From Mycolicibacterium madagascariense (GTDB lineage Bacteria > Actinomycetota > Actinomycetes > Mycobacteriales > Mycobacteriaceae), in NCBI RefSeq assembly GCF_010729665.1, contig NZ_AP022610.1, positions 5,084,001-5,148,000 of the forward strand: 64,000 bases of DNA, given 5' to 3'. Below the pieces are notes generated by a model that worked only from the letters and a program-made list of their open reading frames with translations, had not been told where the DNA came from and ran no database searches. A program made the translations under genes and the position numbers. Positions 28,876 through 39,860 of the stretch are shown here, piece after piece (within the stretch, counting starts at the first letter, position 1; each line of letters starts with the position of its first letter).

Positions 28876-29769
28876 ATGTTCGACGTGGGTGAGTTGCTCA
28901 TGTGGTATTCACGAGAACAGCGGGACCTGCCTTGGCGACGGCCCGGAGTTCCAGCGTGGCAAATCCTGGTGAGTGAGTTCATGCTGCAGCAGACCCCCGT
29001 CGCCAGGGTCGAGCCCATCTGGCGGGAGTGGGTGGCGCGCTGGCCCACTCCGTCGGCGACCGCCGCGGCCAGCGCGGCCGACGTGCTGCGGGCGTGGGGC
29101 AAGCTCGGCTACCCGCGCCGGGCCAAGCGGCTGCACGAGTGCGCGACGGTCATCGCGACCGAGCACGGCGACGTGGTGCCCGACGACCTGGATGCGCTAC
29201 TGGCCCTGCCCGGGGTCGGCGCCTACACCGCACGCGCGATCGCCTGCTTCGCCTACGGCAAGCGCGTCCCCGTCGTGGACACCAACGTCCGGCGCGTGGT
29301 GGCACGGACCATCCACGGCAGGGCCGACTCGCCCGCGAGTGTCCGCGACCTCGGCGACGTGGACGCCATCCTGCCCAATGATGCTCGCGCACCGGTCTTT
29401 TCGATCGCGTTGATGGAACTCGGTGCGACGGTCTGCACGGCCCGCTCGCCGCGCTGCGGGGTGTGCCCGCTCAGCGTGTGCGCGTGGCGGTCCGCGGGCT
29501 ACCCGCCGTCGACCACCCCGGCCCGCCGGCTGCAGCGGTACGCGGGCACGGATCGACAGGTGCGCGGCCGACTGCTGGATGTGTTGCGCGCCAACGACGC
29601 TCCCGTGAGCAGAGCACAGTTGGACGTGGCGTGGCTGACGGACCCGGCCCAGCGCGACCGCGCCCTGGATTCGCTGCTCGTCGACGGGCTCGTCGAGCAG
29701 ACGGCCGACGGGCTCTTCGCGCTGGCGGGTGAGGGTGGTTTCGAGCCGCAGACCGGCCCGGTCGACTAA
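28876..29769 (+). CDS. mutY: Adenine DNA glycosylase MutY
   Basis: A 297-residue HhH-GPD glycosylase that removes adenine mispaired with 8-oxoguanine. Catalytic Glu34 (SEFMLQQTP) and Asp135 (VVDTNVRRV) are present, the helix-hairpin-helix is [16 protein letters not shown] at 111-126, and the [4Fe-4S] cluster Cys residues are 187, 194, 197 and 202. The C-terminal MutT-like 8-oxoG domain is short, as in other mycobacterial MutY. The order canB-mutY is conserved. The ATG has no strong ribosome site. Confidence 0.94.
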   Translation: MFDVGELLMWYSREQRDLPWRRPGVPAWQILVSEFMLQQTPVARVEPIWREWVARWPTPSATAAASAADVLRAWGKLGYPRRAKRLHECATVIATEHGDVVPDDLDALLALPGVGAYTARAIACFAYGKRVPVVDTNVRRVVARTIHGRADSPASVRDLGDVDAILPNDARAPVFSIALMELGATVCTARSPRCGVCPLSVCAWRSAGYPPSTTPARRLQRYAGTDRQVRGRLLDVLRANDAPVSRAQLDVAWLTDPAQRDRALDSLLVDGLVEQTADGLFALAGEGGFEPQTGPVD

Positions 29770-29772
29770 CCT
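29767..29772 (+). promoter_or_regulatory. -10 element of a leaderless promoter for the cyclase-fusion gene
   Basis: TAACCT fits TANNNT, overlaps the mutY TAA stop region and ends seven bases before the GTG at 29780. This spacing fits a leaderless transcript and supports that start. Confidence 0.45.
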
Positions 29773-29779
29773 CGGGCGG

Positions 29780-31129
29780 GTGGCTGTACCCGTTTCGCGG
29801 GCTCCGCGGACTCGCTACGCCTCACGCGGAGACCTGGACATCGCCTACCAGGTGCTGGGCGAGGGCCCGACGGATCTGCTGGCGATGCCGGGACCGTTCA
29901 TCCCGATCGACTCGATCGACTCCGAACCGTCGATGTACCGCTTCTACCGCCGCCTCTCGTCGTTCTGCCGCGTCATCCGGTTCGACCACCGCGGGATGGG
30001 AATGTCCTCGCGCATCGGGGCCGACAAGGTGACCCCGGCCTGCTGGGCCGAGGACGCCGTCGCGGTGATGGACGCCGTCGGGTGTGAGAGCGCGACGATC
30101 TTCGCCTCGGGCTTCACCGCCATGAGTGCGCTGTACCTGGCCGCGGACCGACCCGAGCGGGTGCGCAATCTGGTCATCGTGAACGGCGCCGCCCGCGTGC
30201 TGTGGGCGCCGGACTACGAACCGGGCACCCACCCCAGCGCGGCGAGCCCGTTCACCACCATCGCCATGGAGGCCGACGCGGTCGAGCAGGGCGTCGACGT
30301 GCTGCAGGCCGTCGCCCCCTCGGTGGCCCACGACGAGGCGTTCCGCACGTGGTGGGATGCCGCGGGGAACCGCGCCGCGTCGCCGAGCATGGCCCGGCGG
30401 TCCGGTCAGGCACTCGTCGACGGCGATGCGCGCGAACGACTTTCGCTCATCACGTCGCCGACGCTGATCCTGCATCGCGGACAGGCGACGTTCGTCGGGG
30501 CCGCGCACGGCCGGTATCTGGCCGACCACATCGCCGGCGCCCGCTACGTCGAGCTGCCGGGGGCCGACACCCTCTACTGGGTCGGCGACGCGACGCCGGT
30601 CCTGTCCGAGATCGAGGAGTTCGTCACCGGGTCGCGCGGCGGCGCCGACGCCGAACGGGTGCTCACCACCATCGTGTTCACCGACATCGTGGGGTCGACG
30701 CAGCGGGCCGCGGCACTCGGCGACGACCGCTGGCGTGATCTGCTCGACAGCCACGACAACGCCGTGCGCAGGCAGTTGCGGCGCTTCGGCGGACGCGAGG
30801 TCAACACCGCCGGTGACGGTTTCGTCGCCACGTTCAGCAGCCCCAGCGTTGCGCTGGACTGCGCCGACGAGATCGTCGCGGCGGTCTCCGCGCTGGGCAT
30901 CCAGGTGCGGGTCGGCGTCCATGCCGGTGAGGTCGAGGTCCGCGGGCAGGACATCGCGGGCATGGCGGTGCACATCGGCGCGCGGATCGCCGCGCTGGCC
31001 GGCCCGAGTGAGGTGCTGACGTCCTCGACGGTGCGCGAGATCGTCACCGGGTCGCACCGGACGTTCACCGACCGCGGCGAGCACGAGCTCAAGGGCGTAC
31101 CCGGCCGCTGGTGCGTCTACGCGCTGTGA
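29780..31129 (+). CDS. Alpha/beta-hydrolase fused to a class III adenylate cyclase
   Basis: A 449-residue two-domain protein. Residues 10-285 have the alpha/beta-hydrolase fold ([23 protein letters not shown]), but the nucleophile elbow reads FASGF instead of GxSxG, so the domain may sense rather than hydrolyse. Residues 293-449 are a class III cyclase: metal Asp302 (FTDIVGST) and Asp346 (AGDGF) and transition-state Arg402 (GARIAALAG) are kept, while the substrate-selecting Lys is Asn342 and the usual Asn before the Arg is His398. Such substitutions occur in several mycobacterial cyclases with weak or altered activity. The C-terminus [14 protein letters not shown] is typical of this family. 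The ligand is unknown. Confidence 0.85.
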   Translation: MAVPVSRAPRTRYASRGDLDIAYQVLGEGPTDLLAMPGPFIPIDSIDSEPSMYRFYRRLSSFCRVIRFDHRGMGMSSRIGADKVTPACWAEDAVAVMDAVGCESATIFASGFTAMSALYLAADRPERVRNLVIVNGAARVLWAPDYEPGTHPSAASPFTTIAMEADAVEQGVDVLQAVAPSVAHDEAFRTWWDAAGNRAASPSMARRSGQALVDGDARERLSLITSPTLILHRGQATFVGAAHGRYLADHIAGARYVELPGADTLYWVGDATPVLSEIEEFVTGSRGGADAERVLTTIVFTDIVGSTQRAAALGDDRWRDLLDSHDNAVRRQLRRFGGREVNTAGDGFVATFSSPSVALDCADEIVAAVSALGIQVRVGVHAGEVEVRGQDIAGMAVHIGARIAALAGPSEVLTSSTVREIVTGSHRTFTDRGEHELKGVPGRWCVYAL

Positions 31130-31132
31130 CCG

Positions 31133-32104
31133 CTAAACCATTGCCGCACGGTCGGATTCACCGCGGGCGAAACGCCGACGGTAGTCCGACGGCGTGACGC
31201 CGACGACGCGGCGGAAGTGGTGCCGCAGCAGGGTGGCGGTGCCGAAGCCCGACTTCTCGGCCACCCGGTCGATGTCCAGATCGGTGCCCTCGAGCAGTCG
31301 GCGGGCGTAGAGCACCCGTTGGTCGGTGACCCACTGCATGGGCGTGCGGCCGGTCTCGTCGACGAACCGGCGCGCGAAGGTCCGCGCGGACATGCTGGCC
31401 CGCTTCGCCAGGGCTGCGACGGTGTGTGGCTCGTCGAGGTGCTCGAGTATCCAATCCAGTTGGGCGGCAAAGCCTTCCGAGCACCGGAGCGGGATGGGCT
31501 GGTCGATGTACTGGCGCTGACCGCCGTCGCGCTGGGGCGGCACGACCATGCGGCGGGCGATGAGGTTGGTGACCTCGCTGCCCAACTCGCGGCGCACCAG
31601 GTGCAGGCAGGCGTCGATGCCCGCGGCGGTTCCGGCACTGGTGATCAGGTTGCCGTCGTCGACGTAGAGGACGTTTCGGTCGACCTGGGCGGTGGGATGG
31701 CGGGCGGCGAGGGCGTCGGCGTGCATCCAGTGCGTGGTGCACTTGCGCCCGTCGAGCAGCCCGGCCGCACCGGCGACGAAGGCACCCGAGCACACCGTGA
31801 GGATGATCGACCCGCCGTCGGCCGCCTCCCGGACCGCGGCCAGCGCCACGTCGGGATAGTCGGATCGGGTGATGGCGGGGATGGCCACCAGGTCGGCGCC
31901 GACCAGGGCGTCGAGCCCGTGATCCGGGGTCAGGGAGGCGCCCACCGACGTGCGCAGCGGCACGCCGGGCTCGACGCCGCAGACCTTGAAGTCGAAGTTC
32001 GGCACGCCGTCCGCAGACCGGTCGATGCCGAAGACCTCGCAGACGACGCCGAACTCGAACGGCGCGACGCCGTCGAGCACCAGGGCCGAGACGGTCTTGA
32101 CCAT
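31133..32104 (-). CDS. GlxA-type regulator: DJ-1/PfpI-like domain with AraC HTH
   Basis: A 323-residue regulator. Residues 1-190 form a class I glutamine-amidotransferase-like (DJ-1/PfpI) sensor domain, with a Cys at the elbow position (ILTVCSGAFVAGAAGLL). Residues about 215-310 form an AraC double helix-turn-helix (VAALAKRASMSARTFARRF and DRVAEKSGFGTATLLRHHF). Such proteins control catabolic or stress genes; targets are unknown. TAAGAT ends six bases before the ATG, a leaderless pattern. It converges on the cyclase-fusion gene with a 3-base gap. Confidence 0.87.
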   Translation of the reverse strand: MVKTVSALVLDGVAPFEFGVVCEVFGIDRSADGVPNFDFKVCGVEPGVPLRTSVGASLTPDHGLDALVGADLVAIPAITRSDYPDVALAAVREAADGGSIILTVCSGAFVAGAAGLLDGRKCTTHWMHADALAARHPTAQVDRNVLYVDDGNLITSAGTAAGIDACLHLVRRELGSEVTNLIARRMVVPPQRDGGQRQYIDQPIPLRCSEGFAAQLDWILEHLDEPHTVAALAKRASMSARTFARRFVDETGRTPMQWVTDQRVLYARRLLEGTDLDIDRVAEKSGFGTATLLRHHFRRVVGVTPSDYRRRFARGESDRAAMV

Positions 32105-32175
32105 GGCAGGATCTTATCGCACCACGGCCGAACTGCCACTGGTGGCGGAATATCATTCATCGAACAATTGCTGCC

Positions 32176-32397
32176 ATGAACGTGTTGCTCGCCTTCGTCA
32201 TCCTCGCCGCTCCCTTCGCACTCGCCGCCCTGCTCAGCTGGGCCAGCCACCGCAACGACGCCGTGCGCAGCGGCCTGCTCCGCGAGTTCGGCGACCCGGA
32301 TTACTACCGCGTCCGCCACGACGCCGACGCGGCCCGCACGCGCTTCGAGCACACCCCGACGTGGCCCGTGTCAGGCGTGACGGACGAACGTCGATAG
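32176..32397 (+). CDS. Small predicted membrane protein
   Basis: A 73-residue protein with one N-terminal hydrophobic helix (NVLLAFVILAAPFALAALLSW, about 2-22) and a charged, cytoplasmic or extracytoplasmic tail with RVRHDADAARTRFEHTP. TATCAT at 32151-32156 is a -10 candidate with a short leader. The last 27 bases overlap the stop end of the convergent hydrolase gene. No family is recognised. Good mycobacterial codon use in the hydrophobic start supports it as real, but it is small. Confidence 0.55.
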   Translation: MNVLLAFVILAAPFALAALLSWASHRNDAVRSGLLREFGDPDYYRVRHDADAARTRFEHTPTWPVSGVTDERR

Positions 32398-33141
32398 GAA
32401 CTCCTCGACCGCCGCGCGGTAGGCCGCGGGCGCATCGTCGTGGACGAGGTGCCCGGCCTCGGGAACCTTGAGATAGCTAGTCCGAGCACCTGTTTCGTGC
32501 ATCTGGACCATCTGCCCCGGCGGCGTGACCGAGTTGCCCGCCTCGATCAGCAGGACCGGCGCCCGCACCGCGCGCCACTGCTGCCAGTAGGCCCTGGTGC
32601 CCCATTCGGCCGCGATCTCGATCCACCGCTGCGGATACCCGTGCAGCCGCCACCCGGTCGCCGTACGATCGAACGCCTCGAGGAAGTACCGTCCCGCGAC
32701 GGGCCCGAACGCGTCGAGAACCCTTGCCTCGGAGTCGAACTCGATAGGAAGGGCGGCCAGCCACGGCTCCCACGGACCGGTCGTGCGGCCGCGGAAGTCC
32801 GGCGCCATGTCCTCCACGACGACCGCGGTCACCAGTTCGGGCCGCGCCGCCGCCACACACCACGAGTGCAGACCGCCCATCGAATGGCCGATCAGCGTGG
32901 CGGGCCTGCCCAATTCGGCCACCGCACCGGCGAGTTCCTCGACGAAGCGCTCCGTGCCGACGTCGGCGGGGTCGGCGGCCTCACGACCGCGGTGCCATGG
33001 CGCGTCGTAGGTGTGGACCTCGCCGAAACGGGTCAGCCACGGCACCTGCCGCGACCACGTGGCGCCCCGGCCCATCAGGCCGTGCACCAGGACGATGGGC
33101 TCACCGCGCCCACCCCGGGCCGTCAGCAGTGAGGTAGCCAT
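32371..33141 (-). CDS. Alpha/beta-hydrolase (Rv3591c-like)
   Basis: A 256-residue alpha/beta-hydrolase. The catalytic triad can be read as Ser in IGHSMGGLHSW (near 97), an acid in LLIEAGNSVTP and His in VPEAGHLVHDDAP (near 230). The oxyanion motif is VHGLMGRGATW. The sequence is close in style to Rv3591c of M. tuberculosis, which lies in the same place. The substrate is unknown, probably an ester or lactone. ATG 33141 is chosen over ATG 33150, nine bases upstream. Divergent from mhuD. Confidence 0.82.
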   Translation of the reverse strand: MATSLLTARGGRGEPIVLVHGLMGRGATWSRQVPWLTRFGEVHTYDAPWHRGREAADPADVGTERFVEELAGAVAELGRPATLIGHSMGGLHSWCVAAARPELVTAVVVEDMAPDFRGRTTGPWEPWLAALPIEFDSEARVLDAFGPVAGRYFLEAFDRTATGWRLHGYPQRWIEIAAEWGTRAYWQQWRAVRAPVLLIEAGNSVTPPGQMVQMHETGARTSYLKVPEAGHLVHDDAPAAYRAAVEEFLSTFVRHA

Positions 33142-33190
33142 GACCGACATAGTGACAGGAGCACGGGTCGGCCCGGAGATAACGAACCGG

Positions 33191-33196
33191 TAACCT
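33191..33196 (+). promoter_or_regulatory. -10 element of a leaderless mhuD promoter
   Basis: TAACCT fits TANNNT and ends seven bases before the ATG at 33204, with no ribosome site between. I see no IdeR-type iron box in the surrounding bases. Confidence 0.45.
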
Positions 33197-33203
33197 TGGG
33201 CTC

Positions 33204-33512
33204 ATGCCCGTGGTGAAGATCAACGCGATCGAAGTTCCCCCCGACGCAGGCCCGGAGTTGGAGAAGCGCTTCGCGCACCGCGCCCACGCCGTCGACAATC
33301 AGCCGGGGTTCCTCGGCTTCCAGCTTTTGCGTCCCGTCAAGGGCGAGGACCGCTACTTCGTGGTCACCCAGTGGGAGTCCGAGGAGGCGTTTCAGGCCTG
33401 GGCCAGTGGTCCGGCGATCGAGGCGCACGCAGGCCAGCGCAGCCCGGTCGCGACGGGTGCGTCGCTGCTCGAGTTCGAGGTCGTGCTGAACGTCGAGCGA
33501 GCGGAATCGTAG
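33204..33512 (+). CDS. mhuD: MhuD, heme-degrading monooxygenase
   Basis: A 102-residue dimeric alpha-beta-barrel protein, almost the same as M. tuberculosis MhuD (Rv3592). It opens heme to mycobilin and releases iron without CO. The key residues are in register: Asn7 (VVKINAIEV), Trp66 (FQAWASG) and heme-ligand His75 (IEAHAGQR). The gene precedes lpqF with a 17-base gap, as in M. tuberculosis. Confidence 0.96.
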   Translation: MPVVKINAIEVPPDAGPELEKRFAHRAHAVDNQPGFLGFQLLRPVKGEDRYFVVTQWESEEAFQAWASGPAIEAHAGQRSPVATGASLLEFEVVLNVERAES

Positions 33513-33529
33513 CCGCGTGGGAACCTGCC

Positions 33530-34888
33530 TTGCGTCGACCGGCGACCAGGCTTAGCCGGGCGGCACGGCAGGCGACGGGCACCGCAGCCTCGCTATCACT
33601 GGTCGTCGTCCTGGCCGGCGGCTGCGCCCACACCGGCACGCCGTCCGCCGAGGCCGCGTACGGCACCCGCATCGAAACCAACACCCCGCAGGGGCTGCGC
33701 GCCAAGCAGACCGTCGACATGCTGAACTCGGACTGGCCCATCGGCCCCGACAACGTCGCCACGCTCGCCGCGCCCAAGCAGGTGAACGACGTCGCCTTCG
33801 TGATGGACAGGATGTGGTGGGACCGCCCGTTCACCGTCACCGGCATCGACGTCGGCGCGGGCTCGGCGGACCTGCACCTGCTGACGTCCTACGGCGTCGG
33901 GCAGGACGTCGAGTTGCGGACCAACGACGAGGGCATGGTGGACCGCTTCGAGGTCACCCTGCGCAAGCCCGAGATCAAGCAGTGGTCCGACGTCGACGCG
34001 GTCATCAAGAGGTCCGGCGCGCGCTACTCGTACCAGGTGTCGAAGGTCGCAGGCACGACGTGCACGCCGGTGGCGGGCAGCAACGTCGACGACGCTCTCC
34101 CCCTCGCCTCGATCTTCAAGCTCTACGTGCTGCTCGGCCTCGCCGATGCGGTCAATGCGGGCACGGTCCACTGGGACGACCCGTTGACCATCACCAAGGA
34201 GGCCAAGGCCGTCGGTTCGGCGGGCTTCGACACCCTTCCCCCCGGGTCGCAGGTAACGGTGAAGAGCGCTGCGCAGCAGATGATCTCGGCCAGTGACAAC
34301 ATGGCGACCGATCTCCTGATGATGCGTCTCGGCCCCCGCGCGATGGCGGCGGCGCTGGTGCACGCCGGTCATCACGACCCCGCGAGCCTGACCCCGTTCC
34401 CGACGACGCACGAATTGTTCTCCGTCGGCTGGGGCGAGCCCGATCTGCGCGAGCAGTGGAAGGCCGCCTCACCGCAGGGCCGGGCCGCCCTCCTCGCCCA
34501 GACGGATGGCCGCCACTACGTACCGGATCCGAACCGCACCCACACGCCCGCCTCGCCCTACGGCGTCGAGTGGTACGGCACTGCCGGGGACATCTGCCGG
34601 GTGCACGCCGCGCTGCAGGCGGCGGCCGTCGGTCCCGCCACGCCGGTGCGCGACATCCTGGCGGCGACCCCCGGCATCGAGCTCGACAAGGCGAAGTGGA
34701 CGTACATCGGCGCCAAGGGCGGAAACCTGCCCGGCGACATCGGGTTCAGCTGGTACGCCAGGGACGCGACGGGGCAGGCGTGGGTGGTCAGCTTCCAGCT
34801 CACCTGGCCGAAGTTCCGCAGCCTGACGGCCGCCACCTGGCTGCTGTCGATCGCGAGCCAGGCGTTCGCCCTCGTCCAGCCCGCCTGA
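33530..34888 (+). CDS. lpqF: LpqF-like lipoprotein with a beta-lactamase-type serine hydrolase domain
   Basis: A 452-residue lipoprotein. The TTG at 33530 gives an ideal signal peptide (RRPATRLSRAARQ, then a hydrophobic stretch, lipobox LAGGC with Cys32); no ATG or GTG does. The N-terminal domain (about 50-165) is a small alpha/beta region; the C-terminal domain is a serine beta-lactamase fold with SxxK as SIFK, an SDN motif (SASDNMATDLL) and AKGG near the end. This combination fits a class A-like hydrolase with cell-envelope substrates. M. smegmatis LpqF has been linked to mannoglycolipid metabolism. Stop abuts the stop of the convergent phosphatase gene. Confidence 0.87.
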   Translation: MRRPATRLSRAARQATGTAASLSLVVVLAGGCAHTGTPSAEAAYGTRIETNTPQGLRAKQTVDMLNSDWPIGPDNVATLAAPKQVNDVAFVMDRMWWDRPFTVTGIDVGAGSADLHLLTSYGVGQDVELRTNDEGMVDRFEVTLRKPEIKQWSDVDAVIKRSGARYSYQVSKVAGTTCTPVAGSNVDDALPLASIFKLYVLLGLADAVNAGTVHWDDPLTITKEAKAVGSAGFDTLPPGSQVTVKSAAQQMISASDNMATDLLMMRLGPRAMAAALVHAGHHDPASLTPFPTTHELFSVGWGEPDLREQWKAASPQGRAALLAQTDGRHYVPDPNRTHTPASPYGVEWYGTAGDICRVHAALQAAAVGPATPVRDILAATPGIELDKAKWTYIGAKGGNLPGDIGFSWYARDATGQAWVVSFQLTWPKFRSLTAATWLLSIASQAFALVQPA

Positions 34889-35440
34889 TCACCCGGTCGA
34901 ACGCAACGTCCAATTGCCCCCGCGCAGGTGCAGGACGGTACGGGTGACGGGTCCAACGTCGATGCGCCAGAACGCCTTTGGCGGAGCGCTGAGTGCGACG
35001 AGGATCGCTGCGCGGACGATGCCGGGATGGGTGACGGCGACCAGCCGGCCGCGCCGCTCCGCCAGCGAGTCGAGCCAGCCCCGCACACGTTCGACGAGGT
35101 CGACGATCGACTCTCCACCGTGTGGGGCCTGCGTCGGGTCGGTCAGCCACACCGTGAGTTCGGCGGGCCCGACGCCGTTGAGCACACTGCCGCGCCACGC
35201 CCCGCAGTTGAGGTCGGCCAGCAGGGGTTCCACGTCGGCGCGCAAGCCGAGCAGTTCGGCCGTCTGCCGGGCCCGCGCCTCCGGTGCGCACACGGCCGCG
35301 TCGACCAGGCCGAGGTCGACGGTCGCGTCGACCTGACGCTGACCGAGGGCGTTCAGCGGCTCGTCGCGGGGAAATCGTCCGGCTGCCATCGCATCCGTCA
35401 TGGCATGCGACACGAGGGTCAGCCGGACGATCTCACCCAC
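34889..35440 (-). CDS. Histidine-phosphatase-family protein with a changed RHG motif
   Basis: A 183-residue member of the phosphoglycerate-mutase-like histidine phosphatases. The catalytic RHG reads SHA (Ser11-His12-Ala13 in LVSHAMTDA), so the nucleophilic His stays but the flanking Arg is lost. Other segments are LNALGQRQVDA, CAPEARARQTAELLG, HGGESIVDLVERV and the second His in AVTHPGIVRAA. The start lies six bases after cbtA, making it the third gene of the riboswitch-controlled operon. A CobC-like alpha-ribazole-phosphate phosphatase role in B12 synthesis is tempting from context but the Arg loss speaks against ordinary activity. Confidence 0.78.
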   Translation of the reverse strand: MGEIVRLTLVSHAMTDAMAAGRFPRDEPLNALGQRQVDATVDLGLVDAAVCAPEARARQTAELLGLRADVEPLLADLNCGAWRGSVLNGVGPAELTVWLTDPTQAPHGGESIVDLVERVRGWLDSLAERRGRLVAVTHPGIVRAAILVALSAPPKAFWRIDVGPVTRTVLHLRGGNWTLRSTG

Positions 35441-35446
35441 GGGCGC

Positions 35447-36253
35447 TCACGCAGCGACGGCGCTCGGTTCGCGTCGTTCGCCGTCCAGCACCTTCGTGAT
35501 CAGCGCACCGAACACCAGGGCGATCGTCGTCCAGATGACGACCTGGGTGCCCAGCGCGTACAGCCGGAACTGGTACATGTCCCCCGCCGGGAAGCCCGGG
35601 AAGACGATCACGCCGTCGCCGTTGCGCAACGGTCCCGGTGTCTCGTTGATCGGGGGGAGCAGCAGCATCACGACGGCGACCGCGACGACGTAGGACGCCC
35701 CGCCGACCAGCGCGGCATTCCAGGCACCCAGCCGCGGAACGAGCTGCCTGCCGAGGTAGGCCGCGGCGACCATCAGCAGCGCCGACAGGCCGACCACGAG
35801 CAGGTACAGCAGGGTGCGCTGGGTGATGGTGGCCGCCTCGCTGGTAGCCGGCGGGTTCGGCGGATACTTCAGCGCGGGCACGATCCACAGTGAGATCAGC
35901 ATCGCGCCCGCCACCACGACCGACAGCGCGCGGGCCGACAGGTTGCCGAACCGGCCGTAGGTCACGGCGAACACCACGGCGAACAGTGCGCCCATGGCCA
36001 CGCCGAACGCCAGCACGCCGAAGCCCATGCCCACGGTGGACTGCACGCCGCGGCTGAACAATTCGCCACCGGCCTCGCCGTGGCCGTGTCCACCCGCGGC
36101 CATCTCCATCCCCTCGTGGGCGGCCGACATGCCGTCCTCGTAGCCGATGGAACGATCGATCACGGGCTCGAGGAAGATCTTCGAGAACGCGAAAGCGAAT
36201 ACCCCTGCGAGGGCGCCGGCCACGAGGCCACGCCCGATGATGGTCTTCTCCAT
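35447..36253 (-). CDS. cbtA: CbtA, predicted cobalt transporter membrane subunit
   Basis: A 268-residue membrane protein with about six hydrophobic segments. It begins EKTIIGRGLVAGALAGVFAF and carries a His/Gly-rich loop, MEMAAGGHGHGEAGGELF, between the first helices that may bind metal. This matches the CbtA family, predicted from its regular pairing with CbtB and B12 riboswitches to import cobalt. It lies 17 bases after cbtB in one transcription unit and ahead of the histidine-phosphatase gene. The transport role is inferred in the literature from context. Confidence 0.88.
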   Translation of the reverse strand: MEKTIIGRGLVAGALAGVFAFAFSKIFLEPVIDRSIGYEDGMSAAHEGMEMAAGGHGHGEAGGELFSRGVQSTVGMGFGVLAFGVAMGALFAVVFAVTYGRFGNLSARALSVVVAGAMLISLWIVPALKYPPNPPATSEAATITQRTLLYLLVVGLSALLMVAAAYLGRQLVPRLGAWNAALVGGASYVVAVAVVMLLLPPINETPGPLRNGDGVIVFPGFPAGDMYQFRLYALGTQVVIWTTIALVFGALITKVLDGERREPSAVAA

Positions 36254-36270
36254 GGTTCGCTCCCCGCCGA

Positions 36271-36486
36271 TCAGTGGCAGGGGAACCCGAGCAGGTGGCG
36301 TGCGTCGTGCACGAATTCGTGGATGTACATGTTGTCTCCGAACACCGACGTCGCTCCCTGGTCGACGCCGCCGAAGTACAGCACGACGAGGGCGAGGAAG
36401 GCGGTCAGCGACAGCCAGAGCGCAGCCCTGGTGGCGGAGAAGTCGATGGCGGGCGCCGCACTCCGGCGAGCCTGGGAAGACGTCAT
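36271..36486 (-). CDS. cbtB: CbtB, small cobalt transporter subunit with a C-terminal His motif
   Basis: A 71-residue protein with a single transmembrane helix (about 22-40) and a C-terminal metal-binding tail containing His56, His60, His64 and His71 (HEFVHDARHLLGFPCH). This is the standard CbtB architecture. AAAGGA sits before the ATG. A cobalamin riboswitch fills the 160 bases upstream, so B12 should shut off cbtB, cbtA and the phosphatase gene. Confidence 0.9.
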   Translation of the reverse strand: MTSSQARRSAAPAIDFSATRAALWLSLTAFLALVVLYFGGVDQGATSVFGDNMYIHEFVHDARHLLGFPCH

Positions 36487-36540
36487 GTCAGGTGTCCTTT
36501 CGGGAGTTCGCGTCCCGTATCACTGCGGTGGTTCGAACGT

Positions 36541-36640
36541 CGGGTCTGACTGTGACAGTGGCGCGACCGTTCTGGACTTTCACCAGGATTCCGGCGTTCG
36601 ATGCTTACCCGCGGAGCATAGCCCGTCGGCTCACTGCTCC
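36541..36640 (-). ncRNA. Cobalamin riboswitch controlling cbtBA
   Basis: On the minus strand the conserved core reads GGAATCCTGGTGAAAGTCCA, then GAACGGTCGCGCCACTGT (the B12-box region, 36567-36555 within it) and AGTCAGACCCG (36551-36541). ATGCT/AGCAT (36619-36601) forms a stem upstream. This is the expected cobalamin-aptamer order. Downstream, CGGGA and TCCCG (36517-36501) form a hairpin next to the AAAGGA ribosome site, a likely translational expression platform. The aptamer ends about 55 bases before the cbtB ATG. Exact limits are approximate. Confidence 0.88.
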
Positions 36641-36646
36641 GCCCAG

Positions 36647-37018
36647 CTACCCAGCTACCCCGTACCCCAACTGCTGGGCGGTGTACTTCGCCGCGTCGGT
36701 CACCGGAACGGCCTGCACCGCGGTGCCGTACGCGCAGATCTCGGTCCACACGTCGCCGAGCTCGGTGGTGTCGAACCGCATGCAGATGATCGCGTTGCCG
36801 CCCCGCGTCTGGGCCTCGGCGATGAGGCGGGCCATGGCCTCGTTGCGGCTCTCGGCGAGGTTCTTCGTCATGCCCTGCAGTTCGCCGCCGAACAGGCTCT
36901 TGAACCCGGCGCCCATCTGCGAGAAGGCGTTTCGCGACCGCACGGTCAGTCCGAACACCTCGCCGCACACGCGCTGAATCTCCCAGCCGGGCAGGTCGTT
37001 CATCGTCACCACGAGCAT
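36647..37018 (-). CDS. YbjQ/UPF0145-family heavy-metal-binding-domain protein
   Basis: A 123-residue protein of the YbjQ family. Typical segments are VVTMNDLPGWEIQRVCGEVFGLTV (partly quoted), ARLIAEAQTRGGNAIICMRFDTTEL and EICAYGTAVQAVPV. Members form pentamers; the heavy-metal role is weakly supported. It ends exactly where the cobalamin riboswitch region begins and is transcribed in the same direction. GGAAAGG precedes the ATG. A strong hairpin separates it from clpC1 upstream. Confidence 0.78.
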   Translation of the reverse strand: MLVVTMNDLPGWEIQRVCGEVFGLTVRSRNAFSQMGAGFKSLFGGELQGMTKNLAESRNEAMARLIAEAQTRGGNAIICMRFDTTELGDVWTEICAYGTAVQAVPVTDAAKYTAQQLGYGVAG

Positions 37019-37040
37019 GCTGAGGGCCTTTCCCTAGACG

Positions 37041-37078
37041 AAGATTGGGCGGTACCCCGCGGGGTACCGCCCAATCTT
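37041..37078. terminator. Perfect 38-base palindrome, transcription terminator after clpC1
   Basis: Two 18-base arms (37041-37058 and 37061-37078) pair perfectly around a GC centre; the core is GGCGGTACCCCGCGGGGTAC (20 bases). It lies 29 bases after the clpC1 stop and 22 bases before the next gene. No U-tract follows on either strand, as is common for mycobacterial terminators. A palindromic protein site is a less likely alternative. Confidence 0.75.
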
Positions 37079-37106
37079 CTCAGCTGCGCGCCGTGCCGGT
37101 GCTCGG

Positions 37107-39647
<2,541 letters not shown>

Positions 39648-39728
39648 CGGTGGTTACCTGCCCTCCGTAGATAGCGCAGCTCGTGATCTAAGCCTGCACG
39701 GCGCGCCGTGCTCTGCACCTGCCGTCCA

Positions 39729-39734
39729 CTGTAG
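39729..39734 (-). promoter_or_regulatory. -10 candidate of the clpC1 promoter
   Basis: TACAGT on the minus strand fits TANNNT and lies within the inverted repeat CCACTGTAGTGG (39727-39738). It would give a leader of about 75 bases with a GGAGGGCAGG ribosome region before the ATG at 39647. Weak evidence on its own. Confidence 0.4.
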
Positions 39735-39860
39735 TGGGCGGCGGCTCGGGGTGCCCCGCTTGTCCTCTCGTGGTGAAAGGGCGGTGGGGGTCGTTCCCCG
39801 GCTGCTCCAGCCCCAACGCACGGGCGCCCGGGTTCGTTTCCCGCAACCGACCGCGACGAG

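Noticed and set aside
30700..31129. The cyclase domain as a separate gene
   Set aside because: The frame is continuous with the hydrolase domain, without a stop or start signal between; the fusion is a known mycobacterial architecture.
36643..36661. Short direct repeats (CCAGCTAC units) at the end of the YbjQ-like gene
   Set aside because: Only two full copies, partly inside coding sequence; too short to call a repeat element.
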